From NCBI GenBank assembly GCA_049964535.1, contig JBMFXG010000009.1, forward strand, positions 1 through 25,833: DNA of 25,833 nucleotides, written 5' to 3'. Positions 1 through 8,280 of the stretch are shown here, one piece after another; position 1 is the stretch's first letter; each line of letters opens with the position of its first letter. Made by a program: the position numbers and the translations under genes. The notes under the pieces are model-generated. The model was given only the letters and a program-made list of their open reading frames with translations. It made no database searches and was not told the origin of the DNA. This stretch comes from JAJYZP01 sp049964535. Its GTDB lineage: Bacteria; Actinomycetota; Acidimicrobiia; Acidimicrobiales; Acidimicrobiaceae.

Positions 1-192
1 GGAGCGTTAGAGATGGCTCGCTGTGGTGTCTCTGTCACCATTGGAGGAGACCCAGCAACCGTTGCGTACGCATCTCCAACGACCGTAGATGTCATCACTC
101 CCAAGGTAGGAGTGAGTACCCTCTGGGTCGTGGTCCACGTTGGTGCAGAGAGCTCCAATGCGGTTCCACTTCGGATCACCTCGGGTTACTGA
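1..192 (+). CDS. 3' end of a protein with an IPT/TIG-like C-terminal domain (partial)
   Basis: An open frame runs from the first base of the window to a TGA at 190-192, giving 63 codons with no start inside. The translation is rich in beta-branched and small residues. It shows an immunoglobulin-like pattern close to IPT/TIG domains: VTIGGDPATV, then a TVDVITP strand, a VVVHVG strand, and a final strand before the terminal ITSGY. Such domains usually end large surface or secreted proteins, but the rest of the gene lies outside the window, so the full role cannot be read. It converges on the BrkB-like gene with 76 bp between the two stops. The domain call rests on pattern only. Confidence 0.5.
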   Translation, partial: GALEMARCGVSVTIGGDPATVAYASPTTVDVITPKVGVSTLWVVVHVGAESSNAVPLRITSGY

Positions 193-268
193 GGTCTAGT
201 ACCCCACCTATCACAGAACGATCTTTCCGTCAGCTCGGCTGGACTTGAGATGAGGTCCAATGAGCCTC

Positions 269-1168
269 CTACTCTCGCTCCACCTGGAACATCTGGTAAC
301 TCTGTACTGTAAGGTCGGCAGAGGTAGGGTGCTCGCGCTGGAGACCCCGGGGCCAGAGTCGACGTGTTCGCACCACATCCACCTCCATGGCGAGGAGCGT
401 CAGATAGGCCTGAAGATACATCCAGGTCAACAGTCCAATCACAATTCCAAAGAAACCGTAGATAGCGTTGGCATGTTGGAGCTCATGTTCCACAACCACT
501 GCGCCAAAAAACTGAAGCACCTGCCACAACAACGCTCCAAGCACCGAACCAAGCAATAGCGATCTCGTTGGAATCGTACGCTCAAGAAGAACACGAGCAC
601 AAGAAGTAAAGACAGCCACATTGACGAGCAGTGATCCAACGAGTGAGAGCGGAAACAGAGACCGAGATCCCGAGAGTAACGTCGACCCTGTGATGCCGAC
701 CCCTACGATGATTGTCCAAAGAAAGGTTCTCCCCAGGGAAGCCGGAAACCCAACTCGGTGTACGTTCGGCACATTCCAGACATCGTTCATCGCACGAGAA
801 GCAAGACTCGAGAGGCCCCTCGTCGCAAGCAGCAGGGTGACAAGTCCCACTCCAAGACCGAAGTTAGAACTCAGCCCATCAACCTTCGCCTTCAGCTCCG
901 GACCGATAATTGGGAAGTTCGAGAGCGCCGAGTTAAGAATCCTCTGGCGCAGAGATGGATCCGAGTGTAGGAGTAATCCGAGAAGCGTGACCAAAATGAG
1001 TAGCAGTGGAAAGATTGCGAAAAGCGCATAGTAGGCGAAAAGAGCAGCCAGCGATGAAACCCGATCATCATTCGCCTTACGGTAGGCAGCGAAGAGGAAA
1101 CCTAGCACGGCATTTCGCTGTTGCAATCGATCCACTGTCGCAAGAAGCCGACTCACACGAACACTCAC
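269..1168 (-). CDS. YihY/virulence factor BrkB family inner-membrane protein
   Basis: A 299-residue polytopic membrane protein. The N-terminal stretch around residues 40-65 (ALFAYYALFAIFPLLLIL) is the hallmark of the BrkB/YihY family. Further hydrophobic segments follow near residues 105-120, 150-200, 205-230 and 235-260, with a charged cytoplasmic tail. Length is normal for the family. The biochemical function of the family is not firmly established; the old RNase BN label for YihY is no longer accepted. The start is GTG, preceded about 8 nt upstream by GAGGTTGAT, a good match to the 16S anti-SD. It stands alone between a convergent partial gene and another membrane-protein gene 214 bp upstream. 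Confidence 0.85.
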   Translation of the reverse strand: MSVRVSRLLATVDRLQQRNAVLGFLFAAYRKANDDRVSSLAALFAYYALFAIFPLLLILVTLLGLLLHSDPSLRQRILNSALSNFPIIGPELKAKVDGLSSNFGLGVGLVTLLLATRGLSSLASRAMNDVWNVPNVHRVGFPASLGRTFLWTIIVGVGITGSTLLSGSRSLFPLSLVGSLLVNVAVFTSCARVLLERTIPTRSLLLGSVLGALLWQVLQFFGAVVVEHELQHANAIYGFFGIVIGLLTWMYLQAYLTLLAMEVDVVRTRRLWPRGLQREHPTSADLTVQSYQMFQVERE

Positions 1169-1382
1169 AAATCAACCTCACCCAATTCGATACCACTGTA
1201 GGCCCCATTACTGAGTCCCTTACCCACTGCGGCCGCTCCTCAGACGCTGACGTCGAGACCTCTCGAGGGTGGTAGACCACTCTTAGCGACCCTGTCCGCA
1301 AACAAGCAGTCCTCATCTCTGCTCAAAGACACCCACCAAGCGACAGTGGAGCCAATGAGAGAGTATCCCAGATCAACAAGAC

Positions 1383-2585
1383 TCAGATGAAGACGATGAG
1401 TTGCAACGCTGTGAGCCCCCAAACCACAACCATAGGACTCCAGCGCGCTAGTCCTCTTTTTCTCCCGAGCAGCAGGAGGTACCATGCCAGGATCCACAGC
1501 TGATCCAAACTCCGAAGATCTGCATCATTTGCCCAGATCTCAGACGAGAGACTGAGAAACAGGACGAGAAGGAAGACGAATGAGAGCTTGAGAAAGAGCG
1601 GAGCCTCGATTCGTCGAAGCGATCGTGCTACCACCACGACAAGAAGAAGCAGTGCGATGAACTGTAGAGACCAGAGCGCATTGGCAAGATTGAAGGCGCC
1701 AGCCCGTTGAACGATTCCACGCACAAGAGCGACGATCGGAAGACCGAGGTTCGCACTGAAGTCACTTTTGAGTACGGTGTGATGAAGTTGCGCATGCAGA
1801 AAGACTTGATATGAGAGAAACACCACGGAGGGAACTCCGCCTGCCACCAGGAGCCTCCATCGTCGAGACTCAACGCCGTGTACGACCGCAGGCCGAACCA
1901 TGCTCACGATCCAAGCTAGACCAACTGAACCGACGATCACCATAGCGGTTTCACGAGTCAAAACCGAACCACTGAGCAGGAGAGCAGCCCACCAGGGTCG
2001 GCCTTTGGAGAGCGAGTAGATACCGAGCAGTAGTAACGCAGCTGCCATCGGTTCGGTTAGGTCCCGACCAAGGCTCAAGGCGTAGCCAGCAAAGAGTGCT
2101 CCAAGTGCACCAAACCAGACGGACTGTCCGGATTCAACGGCCACCTGCGCCAACACAAACGCTATCATACCGAGCGCGAGCACATTCACGAGGATCATCA
2201 CGAACGGTACGAGTGAAGCGTGACCGAGTGAGAGTAACCACACTAGGGCAGGATAACCAACTCGTTGCAACCGAAATGGAGTGTCGAGGGTCACCCCGTA
2301 TGCGCTATGTGCGAAATCGAACGGGTTCAATGCCATTCGGAAGTAGAACTGACCGTCGTAGCCAGAACCAGGAAGAATTGGAAGATGGATTGGAACGCCA
2401 TGAGGGTTGACGTATTGAGATCCCGCCACGATTAATGCGGTTACTCGTCCCTTACCGGCAACCACGATACGAGCGAGAACGAAAACGATCTCGATTGCGG
2501 TAACCGCACCTGCGACTACGAGCGGCGAAGCATCGTCGACGAGGCGTCGCCCGTATGACCTGAGAGACGCTCGAGAGTTCGACAT
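1383..2585 (-). CDS. Polytopic membrane protein, probable GT-C-type glycosyltransferase or cell-surface glycopolymer protein
   Basis: A 400-residue protein with roughly ten hydrophobic segments. After the first membrane segment comes an extracytoplasmic loop with GYDGQFYFRMALNP (about residues 74-87) and TPFRLQRVGYPAL (about 101-113). Later come DLTEPMAAALLLLG (about 175-188) and VLTRETAMV (about 208-216). This DGQFY/QRxxYP/LTRET set resembles a family of unannotated membrane proteins linked to cell-surface glycopolymer formation, with a GT-C-like topology and an acidic motif after the first TM. A lipid-linked sugar donor would be expected, but no substrate can be read here. It starts at ATG with only a weak AGAGG close to the start. 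The BrkB-like gene lies 214 bp downstream. Confidence 0.6.
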   Translation of the reverse strand: MSNSRASLRSYGRRLVDDASPLVVAGAVTAIEIVFVLARIVVAGKGRVTALIVAGSQYVNPHGVPIHLPILPGSGYDGQFYFRMALNPFDFAHSAYGVTLDTPFRLQRVGYPALVWLLSLGHASLVPFVMILVNVLALGMIAFVLAQVAVESGQSVWFGALGALFAGYALSLGRDLTEPMAAALLLLGIYSLSKGRPWWAALLLSGSVLTRETAMVIVGSVGLAWIVSMVRPAVVHGVESRRWRLLVAGGVPSVVFLSYQVFLHAQLHHTVLKSDFSANLGLPIVALVRGIVQRAGAFNLANALWSLQFIALLLLVVVVARSLRRIEAPLFLKLSFVFLLVLFLSLSSEIWANDADLRSLDQLWILAWYLLLLGRKRGLARWSPMVVVWGLTALQLIVFI

Positions 2586-2950
2586 CGCCTCTGATCGTAC
2601 CTGATAACGACCACTGCCGTAGCGCCCTTCACAGACTCCTAACGCGAAACCTGCTCTAAAAAGATCGAGCTGAGATCCTCAGCAGCAATCACAACCCTTG
2701 CTCCCAGCGTTCTAACCACAAGTACGACGGCCTCCGCCATGCCACCGGCCAAATGCCGAGCTTTACTTGAGCATTAAGACCTGTTCCCCGAACAGCAGCT
2801 CCTCAACCGAGCTGAGGAAACTCGACCCACTCCTTATTTTAGATTATCGGTACACTGAAGGGCAACGTCATGGGGGGTATGTGTGATTCCTAGCGGCTTC
2901 CAGTTAGCGAGCGGTCACCACAGCCCGAACCTACCCTGGGTAGAGCCAAC
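2586..2950. other. Divergent intergenic region, no gene recognised
   Basis: This 365-bp gap separates two divergently transcribed genes and must hold promoters for one or both. An AT-rich patch lies at 2833-2856, but I could not pair it with a convincing -35/-10 set. A short inverted repeat TCCTCA/TGAGGA (2800-2805 and 2813-2818, 7-nt loop) is visible. No ORF longer than about 35 codons is credible. Confidence 0.5.
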
Positions 2951-4012
2951 GTGACACTACGTCGAGGAACCACTCCTTTTTCGGCGTTTCGCCCTAGGAC
3001 ACAAGCAGGCCGAGTTGGCAGCACGGTCGTTGCGCTCACCGTCCTTGCGTGGCTGGCCTTCCTACTACTCCCTCTCAACACCGTTCCTTCACCGGTTCCC
3101 AGAGTCTCACCTACACGTCATTTAAGACCCATTCGGACCCGCCACCAAAGGCCCATTCACCATGTCGCTATATCCCCCACACCATCTAGTGTCGTGCCAA
3201 CACCGTCGACTGTCGTGCCAACACCGTCGACAACGATACCGAGCGAGAGTCAGACGCTATTCCCCAACACACGAATCGTCGCCTACTACGGGGCACCAGG
3301 AGGTGGATCGCTGGGAATTCTTGGTGCGACAGACCCTCAAGCCGCATGGGCCGGCCTCACCGCCCAAGCTGCGGCTTATGACCAACCAGGAACCGTTGTT
3401 GAGCCAGCGTTTGAGCTCATCGCCTTCGTTGCACAAGCAGCGCCAGGACCGAACGGGCTCTACACCCAGGAGCTCAGTGTTCCGACTATCGATAGCTACC
3501 TCTCGGTTATCCAGGCTCACCATGGAATGCTCATTCTCGATATTCAACCTGGGCGCAGCAGCCCACTCGCTGACGCCAAATTGCTCGCTCCATTTCTAGC
3601 TAATCCGAACGTCGAGCTGGGACTCGACCCCGAATGGGAGGTTGCCGCTCCGAGCCTTCCCGGTCAAGTGATCGGATCAACGACGGGAGCGAAGATCAAC
3701 ACCGTGGCTACCTGGTTATCACAGTTCGTTAGCTCCCATAACTTACCACCAAAGCTTCTCCTCGTGCACGAATTCACGCCGATGATGGTCGCTCAAAAAG
3801 CGAGCGTGACCTCACCACCAGGAATCCAGATCGTCTTCAACATGGACGGCTTTGGGAGTTGGGCAGCAAAGACCTCAGCGTACTCCATGCTCGCAAGCGA
3901 TCCAAGGTTTCCGCTGGGCATCAAGCTCTTCTATCGTCAAGATCAGCCCTTGGAGCCCCCTGCTACCGTCTTAGGCCTTCGACCGATCCCAAGCGTGATC
4001 GAATACCAGTAA
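2951..4012 (+). CDS. Membrane-anchored extracytoplasmic protein of unknown function, TIM-barrel-like C-terminal domain
   Basis: A 353-residue protein in three parts. Residues 1-25 are basic; residues 26-43 (VVALTVLAWLAFLLLPL) form one membrane anchor or uncleaved signal; residues 45-100 are a Pro/Ser/Thr/Arg linker; residues 105-353 are a globular domain. The domain holds VAYYGAPGGG, FELIAFVAQ, ILDIQPGRS, GLDPEWEV, LLLVHEFTPMM, NMDGFG and IKLFYRQD. The alternating hydrophobic strands ending in acidic motifs suggest a (beta/alpha)8-type fold outside the cell, perhaps a glycan-active enzyme, but I know no characterised member. The linker contains a perfect tandem duplication (see repeat). It starts at GTG with no clear Shine-Dalgarno sequence. 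It is monocistronic, and its neighbours give no function. Confidence 0.7.
   Translation: MTLRRGTTPFSAFRPRTQAGRVGSTVVALTVLAWLAFLLLPLNTVPSPVPRVSPTRHLRPIRTRHQRPIHHVAISPTPSSVVPTPSTVVPTPSTTIPSESQTLFPNTRIVAYYGAPGGGSLGILGATDPQAAWAGLTAQAAAYDQPGTVVEPAFELIAFVAQAAPGPNGLYTQELSVPTIDSYLSVIQAHHGMLILDIQPGRSSPLADAKLLAPFLANPNVELGLDPEWEVAAPSLPGQVIGSTTGAKINTVATWLSQFVSSHNLPPKLLLVHEFTPMMVAQKASVTSPPGIQIVFNMDGFGSWAAKTSAYSMLASDPRFPLGIKLFYRQDQPLEPPATVLGLRPIPSVIEYQ
3190..3231 (+). repeat. Perfect 21-bp tandem duplication encoding linker repeat VVPTPST
   Basis: Two identical 21-bp units lie head to tail at 3190-3210 and 3211-3231, each beginning TGTCGTGCC and ending CGTCGAC. They encode VVPTPST in the Pro/Thr linker of the membrane-anchored protein. 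The unit is a multiple of three, so copy-number change would alter linker length without breaking the frame. A diverged half-unit (PTPSS) precedes them. Confidence 0.95.
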
Positions 4013-4196
4013 AACGCTCCCTGACCTCACGACAATCTCTACCCAGCACCCAAACTGGCGTTGACGTGATGCAGGCATCGTGCTGTTCATCGTCAAATGC
4101 CTTCAGCTAACACGAGACCGATCAACGCCACTCTGCTCCACCCTGAAGATCATGACCGAGCATCTTTTCGTCTCAGGGTCGTAGACATCTCTATGC

Positions 4197-6293
4197 TTAG
4201 GCGTTTGCGAGGACTCCAGCGGAACCTTGCGCAGGAATCAGCGGGAAGTGGCATGCTGCTTGATGCACGCCGCCAAAGCTCTGTAACGGCGGCTCCTCCA
4301 CCGCACAGATCTCCTGGGCATAGGAACAGCGTGTACGAAATCGACATCCCGACGGTGGGTTAATAGCCGACGGCAGCTCACCTCGAACCTCAATGCGTCG
4401 CTTTCGTCGTTCCAAAGTGGGCCGAGGAATCGGAACTGCTGAAAGCAGTCCGGCAGTGTAAGGATGTGCAGCCCGCTCATAGACATCGTGACCGTTCCCA
4501 ATCTCGACCAATTTACCGAGATACATCACCGCAATCCGATCGGCCAAGTAACGAACGACCGAGAGATCGTGGGAGATCACAACATAGGTGAGATCGTGTC
4601 GCTGCTGTAGGTCCTTCATGAGATTGAGGACCTGAGAACGAATCGAAACATCAAGAGCAGAGACTGGCTCATCGGCAACGATCAACTTTGGATTCAAGGC
4701 GAGTGCGCGCGCCAGACCGATCCTCTGGCGCTGTCCACCTGAGAACTCATGGGGATAACGCTCTAACGCTCGCTCAGAGAGGCCGACCTCTTGGAGCAAC
4801 TGAATCACTCGCTGTCGGCGCTCTTGCTGGGTGCCGACCTTGTTGACATCGAGGGGCTCTCGAATAATTGACTCGACTCTCATTCGTGGGTCGAGTGAAG
4901 CGTAAGGATCTTGAAACATGAGCTGCATATTGCGACGCTCGGCTCTCAGCGCAGAGCGCGACATCGTCGTGAGGTCATCACCCTTGAAAAGAATGCGACC
5001 ACTCGTCGGCTCCTCCAACGCGACCATCATTGAACCGGTCGTCGTCTTACCACAGCCCGACTCCCCAACCACTCCAAGCGTTTCACCCTGGTAGACGGTA
5101 AGCGAGAGATCGGTGACGGCCTTTAGGGTTCCTACCTTACGTTGCATTACGGCACCCTTTGTGACCGCATACTCCTTCGATACATGCTCGAGGACCATCA
5201 GCGGTTCTCGGGCTATCGTTCCCTCCTCGTCGGAGCGTCCAGCAGTAAACTGCAGCTGGGAGAGGTCCTCGTCACCTGACTCCGCTTCTGGGACGCCAAC
5301 TGGATGGAAACAGGCGAAGGGATGGGCGTAGCCCGCCGGAGCCATGAGCGGTGGTTCAGATTCGACGCAGTCGTCTTGACGATATCGACATCGAGGAGCA
5401 AAGTGGCAACCAACTGGAGGATCGGTGAGATCCGGTGGCAAGCCTGGGATGGAGTAGAGCCGCTCGGAGGTATCTCGATCCATCGGTGGGATCGATGATA
5501 GGAGAGCCTCTGCGTAGGGATGATGCGTGTTGGTGAACAGCCGAACCGTCTCGGCCTCCTCAACAACCTTGCCGGCATACATCACCACGACCTTGTCCGC
5601 TCGTCCCGCGATCACTCCCATATCGTGAGTGATGAGCAACATCGCCATCTTCAAGCTCGTTCGTAGATCATCGAGCAGCGAAAGGATCTGCGCTTGAATC
5701 GTCACATCGAGAGCGGTCGTAGGCTCATCAGCAATCAGCAGCTTTGGTTCACATGCGAGTGCCATGGCAATCATCACTCGTTGCCGGAGGCCACCGGAGA
5801 GTTGGTGGGGGTAGTAAGAGATGCGCTCTTTGGGGTTCGGCATTCCGACGAGTCCGAGTACCTCGATGGCTCGAGTGAGAGCGGCTGCCTTGTTGACACC
5901 CTTGTGTAATCGAACAGACTCAGCGATCTGCTCACCAATCGTCATGCAGGGATTGAGAGAAGTCATTGGATCCTGGAATATCATCCCGATCTCATTACCC
6001 CGAACCTTCCGGAGTTCCCGCTCGTTCATGTGTGCAAGGTCTCGACCCTCGAGTCGCACGGCACCACCGGCGATATACCCTCCAGACGGTAACAGGCGCA
6101 TGATGGACATGCCGGTCATGGTCTTGCCGCATCCCGACTCCCCTACGAGCCCAACGGTCTCACCAGCGTCGATGGAAAAGCTGACGCCAGCGACTGCTTT
6201 CACCTCCGACTTACGAAGCTTGATATTTGTCTCAAGAGCATCGATCTCCAAAAGACTCAACGAACCACACCTGCCATTCATGTTTCGTGCCAA
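4197..6293 (-). CDS. Fused double ATP-binding protein of an oligopeptide/dipeptide-type ABC importer (OppD-OppF-like)
   Basis: A 698-residue protein with two complete ABC ATPase domains. Domain 1 (about residues 15-335) has Walker A GESGCGKTM, signature LSGGLRQRV and Walker B LLIADEPTTALDV. Domain 2 (about 365-690) has GESGCGKTT, FSGGQRQRI and LIVADEPVSALDV. Each ends in an oligopeptide-type C-terminal extension with an HPY motif (HHPYAEALL; AHPYTAGLL) and a four-cysteine CxFxxRC...C...C cluster. It should power import of peptides, nickel or similar solutes from the cytoplasmic side. The longest frame starts at TTG, with AGGGG 8 nt upstream; an ATG at 6281 is the alternative. No permease or solute-binding gene is nearby, so its partners lie elsewhere. 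Confidence 0.93.
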   Translation of the reverse strand: MARNMNGRCGSLSLLEIDALETNIKLRKSEVKAVAGVSFSIDAGETVGLVGESGCGKTMTGMSIMRLLPSGGYIAGGAVRLEGRDLAHMNERELRKVRGNEIGMIFQDPMTSLNPCMTIGEQIAESVRLHKGVNKAAALTRAIEVLGLVGMPNPKERISYYPHQLSGGLRQRVMIAMALACEPKLLIADEPTTALDVTIQAQILSLLDDLRTSLKMAMLLITHDMGVIAGRADKVVVMYAGKVVEEAETVRLFTNTHHPYAEALLSSIPPMDRDTSERLYSIPGLPPDLTDPPVGCHFAPRCRYRQDDCVESEPPLMAPAGYAHPFACFHPVGVPEAESGDEDLSQLQFTAGRSDEEGTIAREPLMVLEHVSKEYAVTKGAVMQRKVGTLKAVTDLSLTVYQGETLGVVGESGCGKTTTGSMMVALEEPTSGRILFKGDDLTTMSRSALRAERRNMQLMFQDPYASLDPRMRVESIIREPLDVNKVGTQQERRQRVIQLLQEVGLSERALERYPHEFSGGQRQRIGLARALALNPKLIVADEPVSALDVSIRSQVLNLMKDLQQRHDLTYVVISHDLSVVRYLADRIAVMYLGKLVEIGNGHDVYERAAHPYTAGLLSAVPIPRPTLERRKRRIEVRGELPSAINPPSGCRFRTRCSYAQEICAVEEPPLQSFGGVHQAACHFPLIPAQGSAGVLANA

Positions 6294-6470
6294 GTTACTG
6301 GCCCCTGCAGTCTTGCACTCAGCTTATCGAGGAAACGTCGGTCCTCGAACGTAGCAGCAATCTCCAAACAACATCTTTGTTCGCTACGGCCTTTCGACAA
6401 GAAAGACCCCGAAACCGATCCCTTCGAAGTGATCGGTACTGTTCAACCAGCCACTAGTTTGTTTGGCACT

Positions 6471-6554
6471 GTCGAAGTGGCGGAATAGGTAGACGCGCTA
6501 GGTTGAGGGCCTAGTGACCGCAAGGTCGTGGGGGTTCAAGTCCCCCCTTCGACA
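6471..6554 (+). tRNA. tRNA-Leu, anticodon GAG
   Basis: A complete cloverleaf can be folded. The acceptor stem is GTCGAAG (6471-6477) with CTTCGAC (6547-6553). The anticodon stem is CTAGG/CCTAG around the loop TTGAGGG, with GAG at 6505-6507. There is a long class II variable arm (GACC, GCAA loop, GGTC), and the T arm is GGGGG-TTCAAGT-CCCCC. The discriminator is A at 6554, and 3' CCA is not encoded (the genome reads CGCA). The long variable arm and GAG anticodon assign it to leucine codons CUC and CUU. Confidence 0.96.
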
Positions 6555-6837
6555 CGCAGTCCTACGGTGCGCATTGCGAGCAGACTCATTGCCGCACCAA
6601 TTGCTAGTTCACTCTCTAGCGAACGCAGATTCGACCCCTTCCAAGCACCCATGGCTCATTGAACAAGAAGGACACGGGCGAAACCAGGCTGGAGCGCCGC
6701 CCAAGCATCCAATATGAACTCTGCCCAACCAACGCTGCTGTAGCGGGGTGAGATCAGGCCCTCGACCAACGTACTCCAGCCGATCGCCTACAGCGCGTGG
6801 TGAAGAGATCACCGTTACCAGAGGAGCTGGGACCTAG

Positions 6838-7101
6838 AAGAGCTACACAGCGAAGCTCCGGTCAAAAGATCTCCTCATACTTGATGACTTTGCGCTAGCC
6901 CCGATTCCCTCTCGGGGATCACGGGAACTCCTCGATCTCTGAGACAAGCGCATTGGCACATCGTCACCAATGATTGCCTCTCAGGTTCCAGTTGGAGCTC
7001 TGCACCAAAGCTTTGAAGATGCAACCGTTGCCGATGCAGTCCTTGACCGGATCGTCCACAGCTCACGACGAATTGAGATGAAAGGAGAGTACATACGCAA
7101 G
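6838..7101 (+). pseudogene. Decayed IS21-family helper ATPase (IstB), C-terminal half
   Basis: Read in one frame, this stretch gives a clear IstB-type AAA+ ATPase tail. SYTAKLRSKDLLILDDFALAP is preceded by Lys and contains Walker B (ILDDF). After it come SRELLDL, an in-frame TGA at 6940-6942, then DKRIG, MIASQVPV (sensor 1 region), the helix ADAVLDRIVHSS, and the family-typical ending RRIEMKGEYIRK at 7066-7101. A second in-frame stop (TAG, 6835-6837) lies just upstream. The N-terminal half with Walker A is not recognisable between the tRNA and 6837. IstB assists the IS21 transposase IstA, and no istA is visible here. The gene is dead: truncated, with internal stops. Confidence 0.85.
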
Positions 7102-7267
7102 CTCCATGCTCCGCCGAAGGAGGCAGAGTGGAGCAAGAACCACGACAAAGCGACAACACACTCAGTGATCATGAAGCTCGAAAGTCTGCAGACGACGTCG
7201 AGCAGAGCTACGATAAAAAAATAACAACGTGTCATCTCTGAGGAAAGTCCTAGGACTCAAACAGGAA

Positions 7268-7329
7268 TGGTCCTAAGAATTCAGCGCTGGTCCAAAGACT
7301 CGAGTGGGCTGGTCAAGGGGTTCAGCAGA
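7268..7329 (+). repeat. Three TGGTC-headed repeats, likely remains of an IS21-type right end
   Basis: TGGTCC begins at 7268 and 7288 and TGGTCA at 7310, so the units are 20 and 22 bp long, with a third partial unit. The units share the pattern TGGTC, then A/G-rich AAG, then TTCAGC or CTCGAG. They sit about 165 bp downstream of the istB remnant. IS21-family elements carry several terminal repeats as transposase-binding sites near their ends, so this position fits the right end of the same dead element. The link to the element is inference. Confidence 0.5.
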
Positions 7330-7530
7330 TACGAAGTAGACCAAAGAAGAGACGCCAGAGTCGATAGAGTCACCAACTTAGGCTTGTTGGAGAGTAAAGA
7401 TCCACATTCGGCTCAAGACACGCTGGATGCTGGCCCAGGAGCCAACGACGGCACCGAGTCGTTCCGCCACAACTGAGTTGCCTCTTGATCTGCCTACACG
7501 GTTCTCAACCGGGTCTTTACAGATCGCGCC

Positions 7531-7558
7531 ACCGACCGACCGACCGACCGACCGACCG
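7531..7558 (+). repeat. Tetranucleotide microsatellite (ACCG)7
   Basis: Seven uninterrupted copies of ACCG occupy 28 bp inside gene-poor DNA, followed by AG. On the minus strand the unit reads CGGT. Pure tetranucleotide tracts of this length are uncommon in bacterial chromosomes and can slip during replication. No intact gene overlaps it. Confidence 0.97.
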
Positions 7559-8197
7559 AGAACACCGATAGCGGGTTCCAGAATTGGCTCCCTTGCACAA
7601 CCACGACGAGATAGACGGAGCACATCCCGACAGGACCGGTCTGGTCAGAGATCTAGGACACACCTCGATACCGCCACCACCACTTCTACCACTACCGAAC
7701 TACTCAGAGAGATAGTCCGCTCTTGAGGTTCCTGACACGCAGAGCGTGTTGGGGATCCGAGATCAGCGAGTACGTCCCTGGTCTCTGACAACCGGAGAAG
7801 GCCTCGGTAAGGTTGCGGATACGCCGTCACCGAGGTCTACGACGCTCACTGTAGAGGACGGCGAGAGAAGCACCGAACGAAACGGACCTGACGACGCAAT
7901 CCCAAGCCTCTCGCCCGCCCCTACCGACTACAACGGTGCAGGATTCTTCGAAAGCGACGCTGCTCTGTCAAGGTGATCTGACAGTACATCAGGCGACAAG
8001 CCCACATCAGTGTCCTACAGCAACGAGCTACAGTCCATCCTTATCTACATCACTACACCGAGAAAGCTCAGGTGATCCTCCCAATCATCATCAGAACCTT
8101 GACTGACTGACCGTGAATCAGGCACGGGAGCAGTTCAAGGAGATACCTGGAGTCCACCGTACCCATCGACACGACATGGGCAATCTCAAGTGAGAGA

Positions 8198-8217
8198 GCC
8201 TGGCTGCCTCAGCAGGC
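8198..8217 (+). promoter_or_regulatory. Imperfect hairpin upstream of the C-S lyase gene
   Basis: GCCTGGCTG and CAGCAGGC can pair with one bulged G around a CCT loop. It lies about 65 bp before the favoured start of the C-S lyase gene, with no T-tract after it. It could be a 5'-leader structure or chance, and no function is shown. Confidence 0.2.
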
Positions 8218-8280
8218 ACTAACGTACATGATCCTAGAGAACGATCTCACAACAGATCGCTGTAAGGAATGCGAGAATCT

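Larger units (their letters stand above)
7330..8280. other. Gene-poor region, probably decayed DNA
   Basis: About 950 bp between the IS21 remnant and the aminotransferase hold no convincing gene on either strand; the frames present give low-complexity or unrecognisable translations. Visible items are the (ACCG)7 tract, a minus-strand stretch at about 7390-7480 that faintly recalls DUF1003 proteins, and an inverted repeat at 8198-8217. I see no tRNA 3'-end duplication that would mark an attachment site. Confidence 0.6.

Noticed and set aside
229..244. Short hairpin GTCAGC-TCG-GCTGGAC between the convergent genes as a bidirectional terminator.
   Set aside because: The stem is about six base pairs with a bulge, and no T-run follows on either strand.
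6410..6470. Promoter for tRNA-Leu (for example TAGTTT near 6455 as -10).
   Set aside because: No matching -35 element at the right spacing; the assignment would be guesswork.
6555..8280. tRNA-associated genomic island with att duplication.
   Set aside because: No integrase gene and no second copy of the tRNA 3' end could be found; the region looks like IS decay instead.
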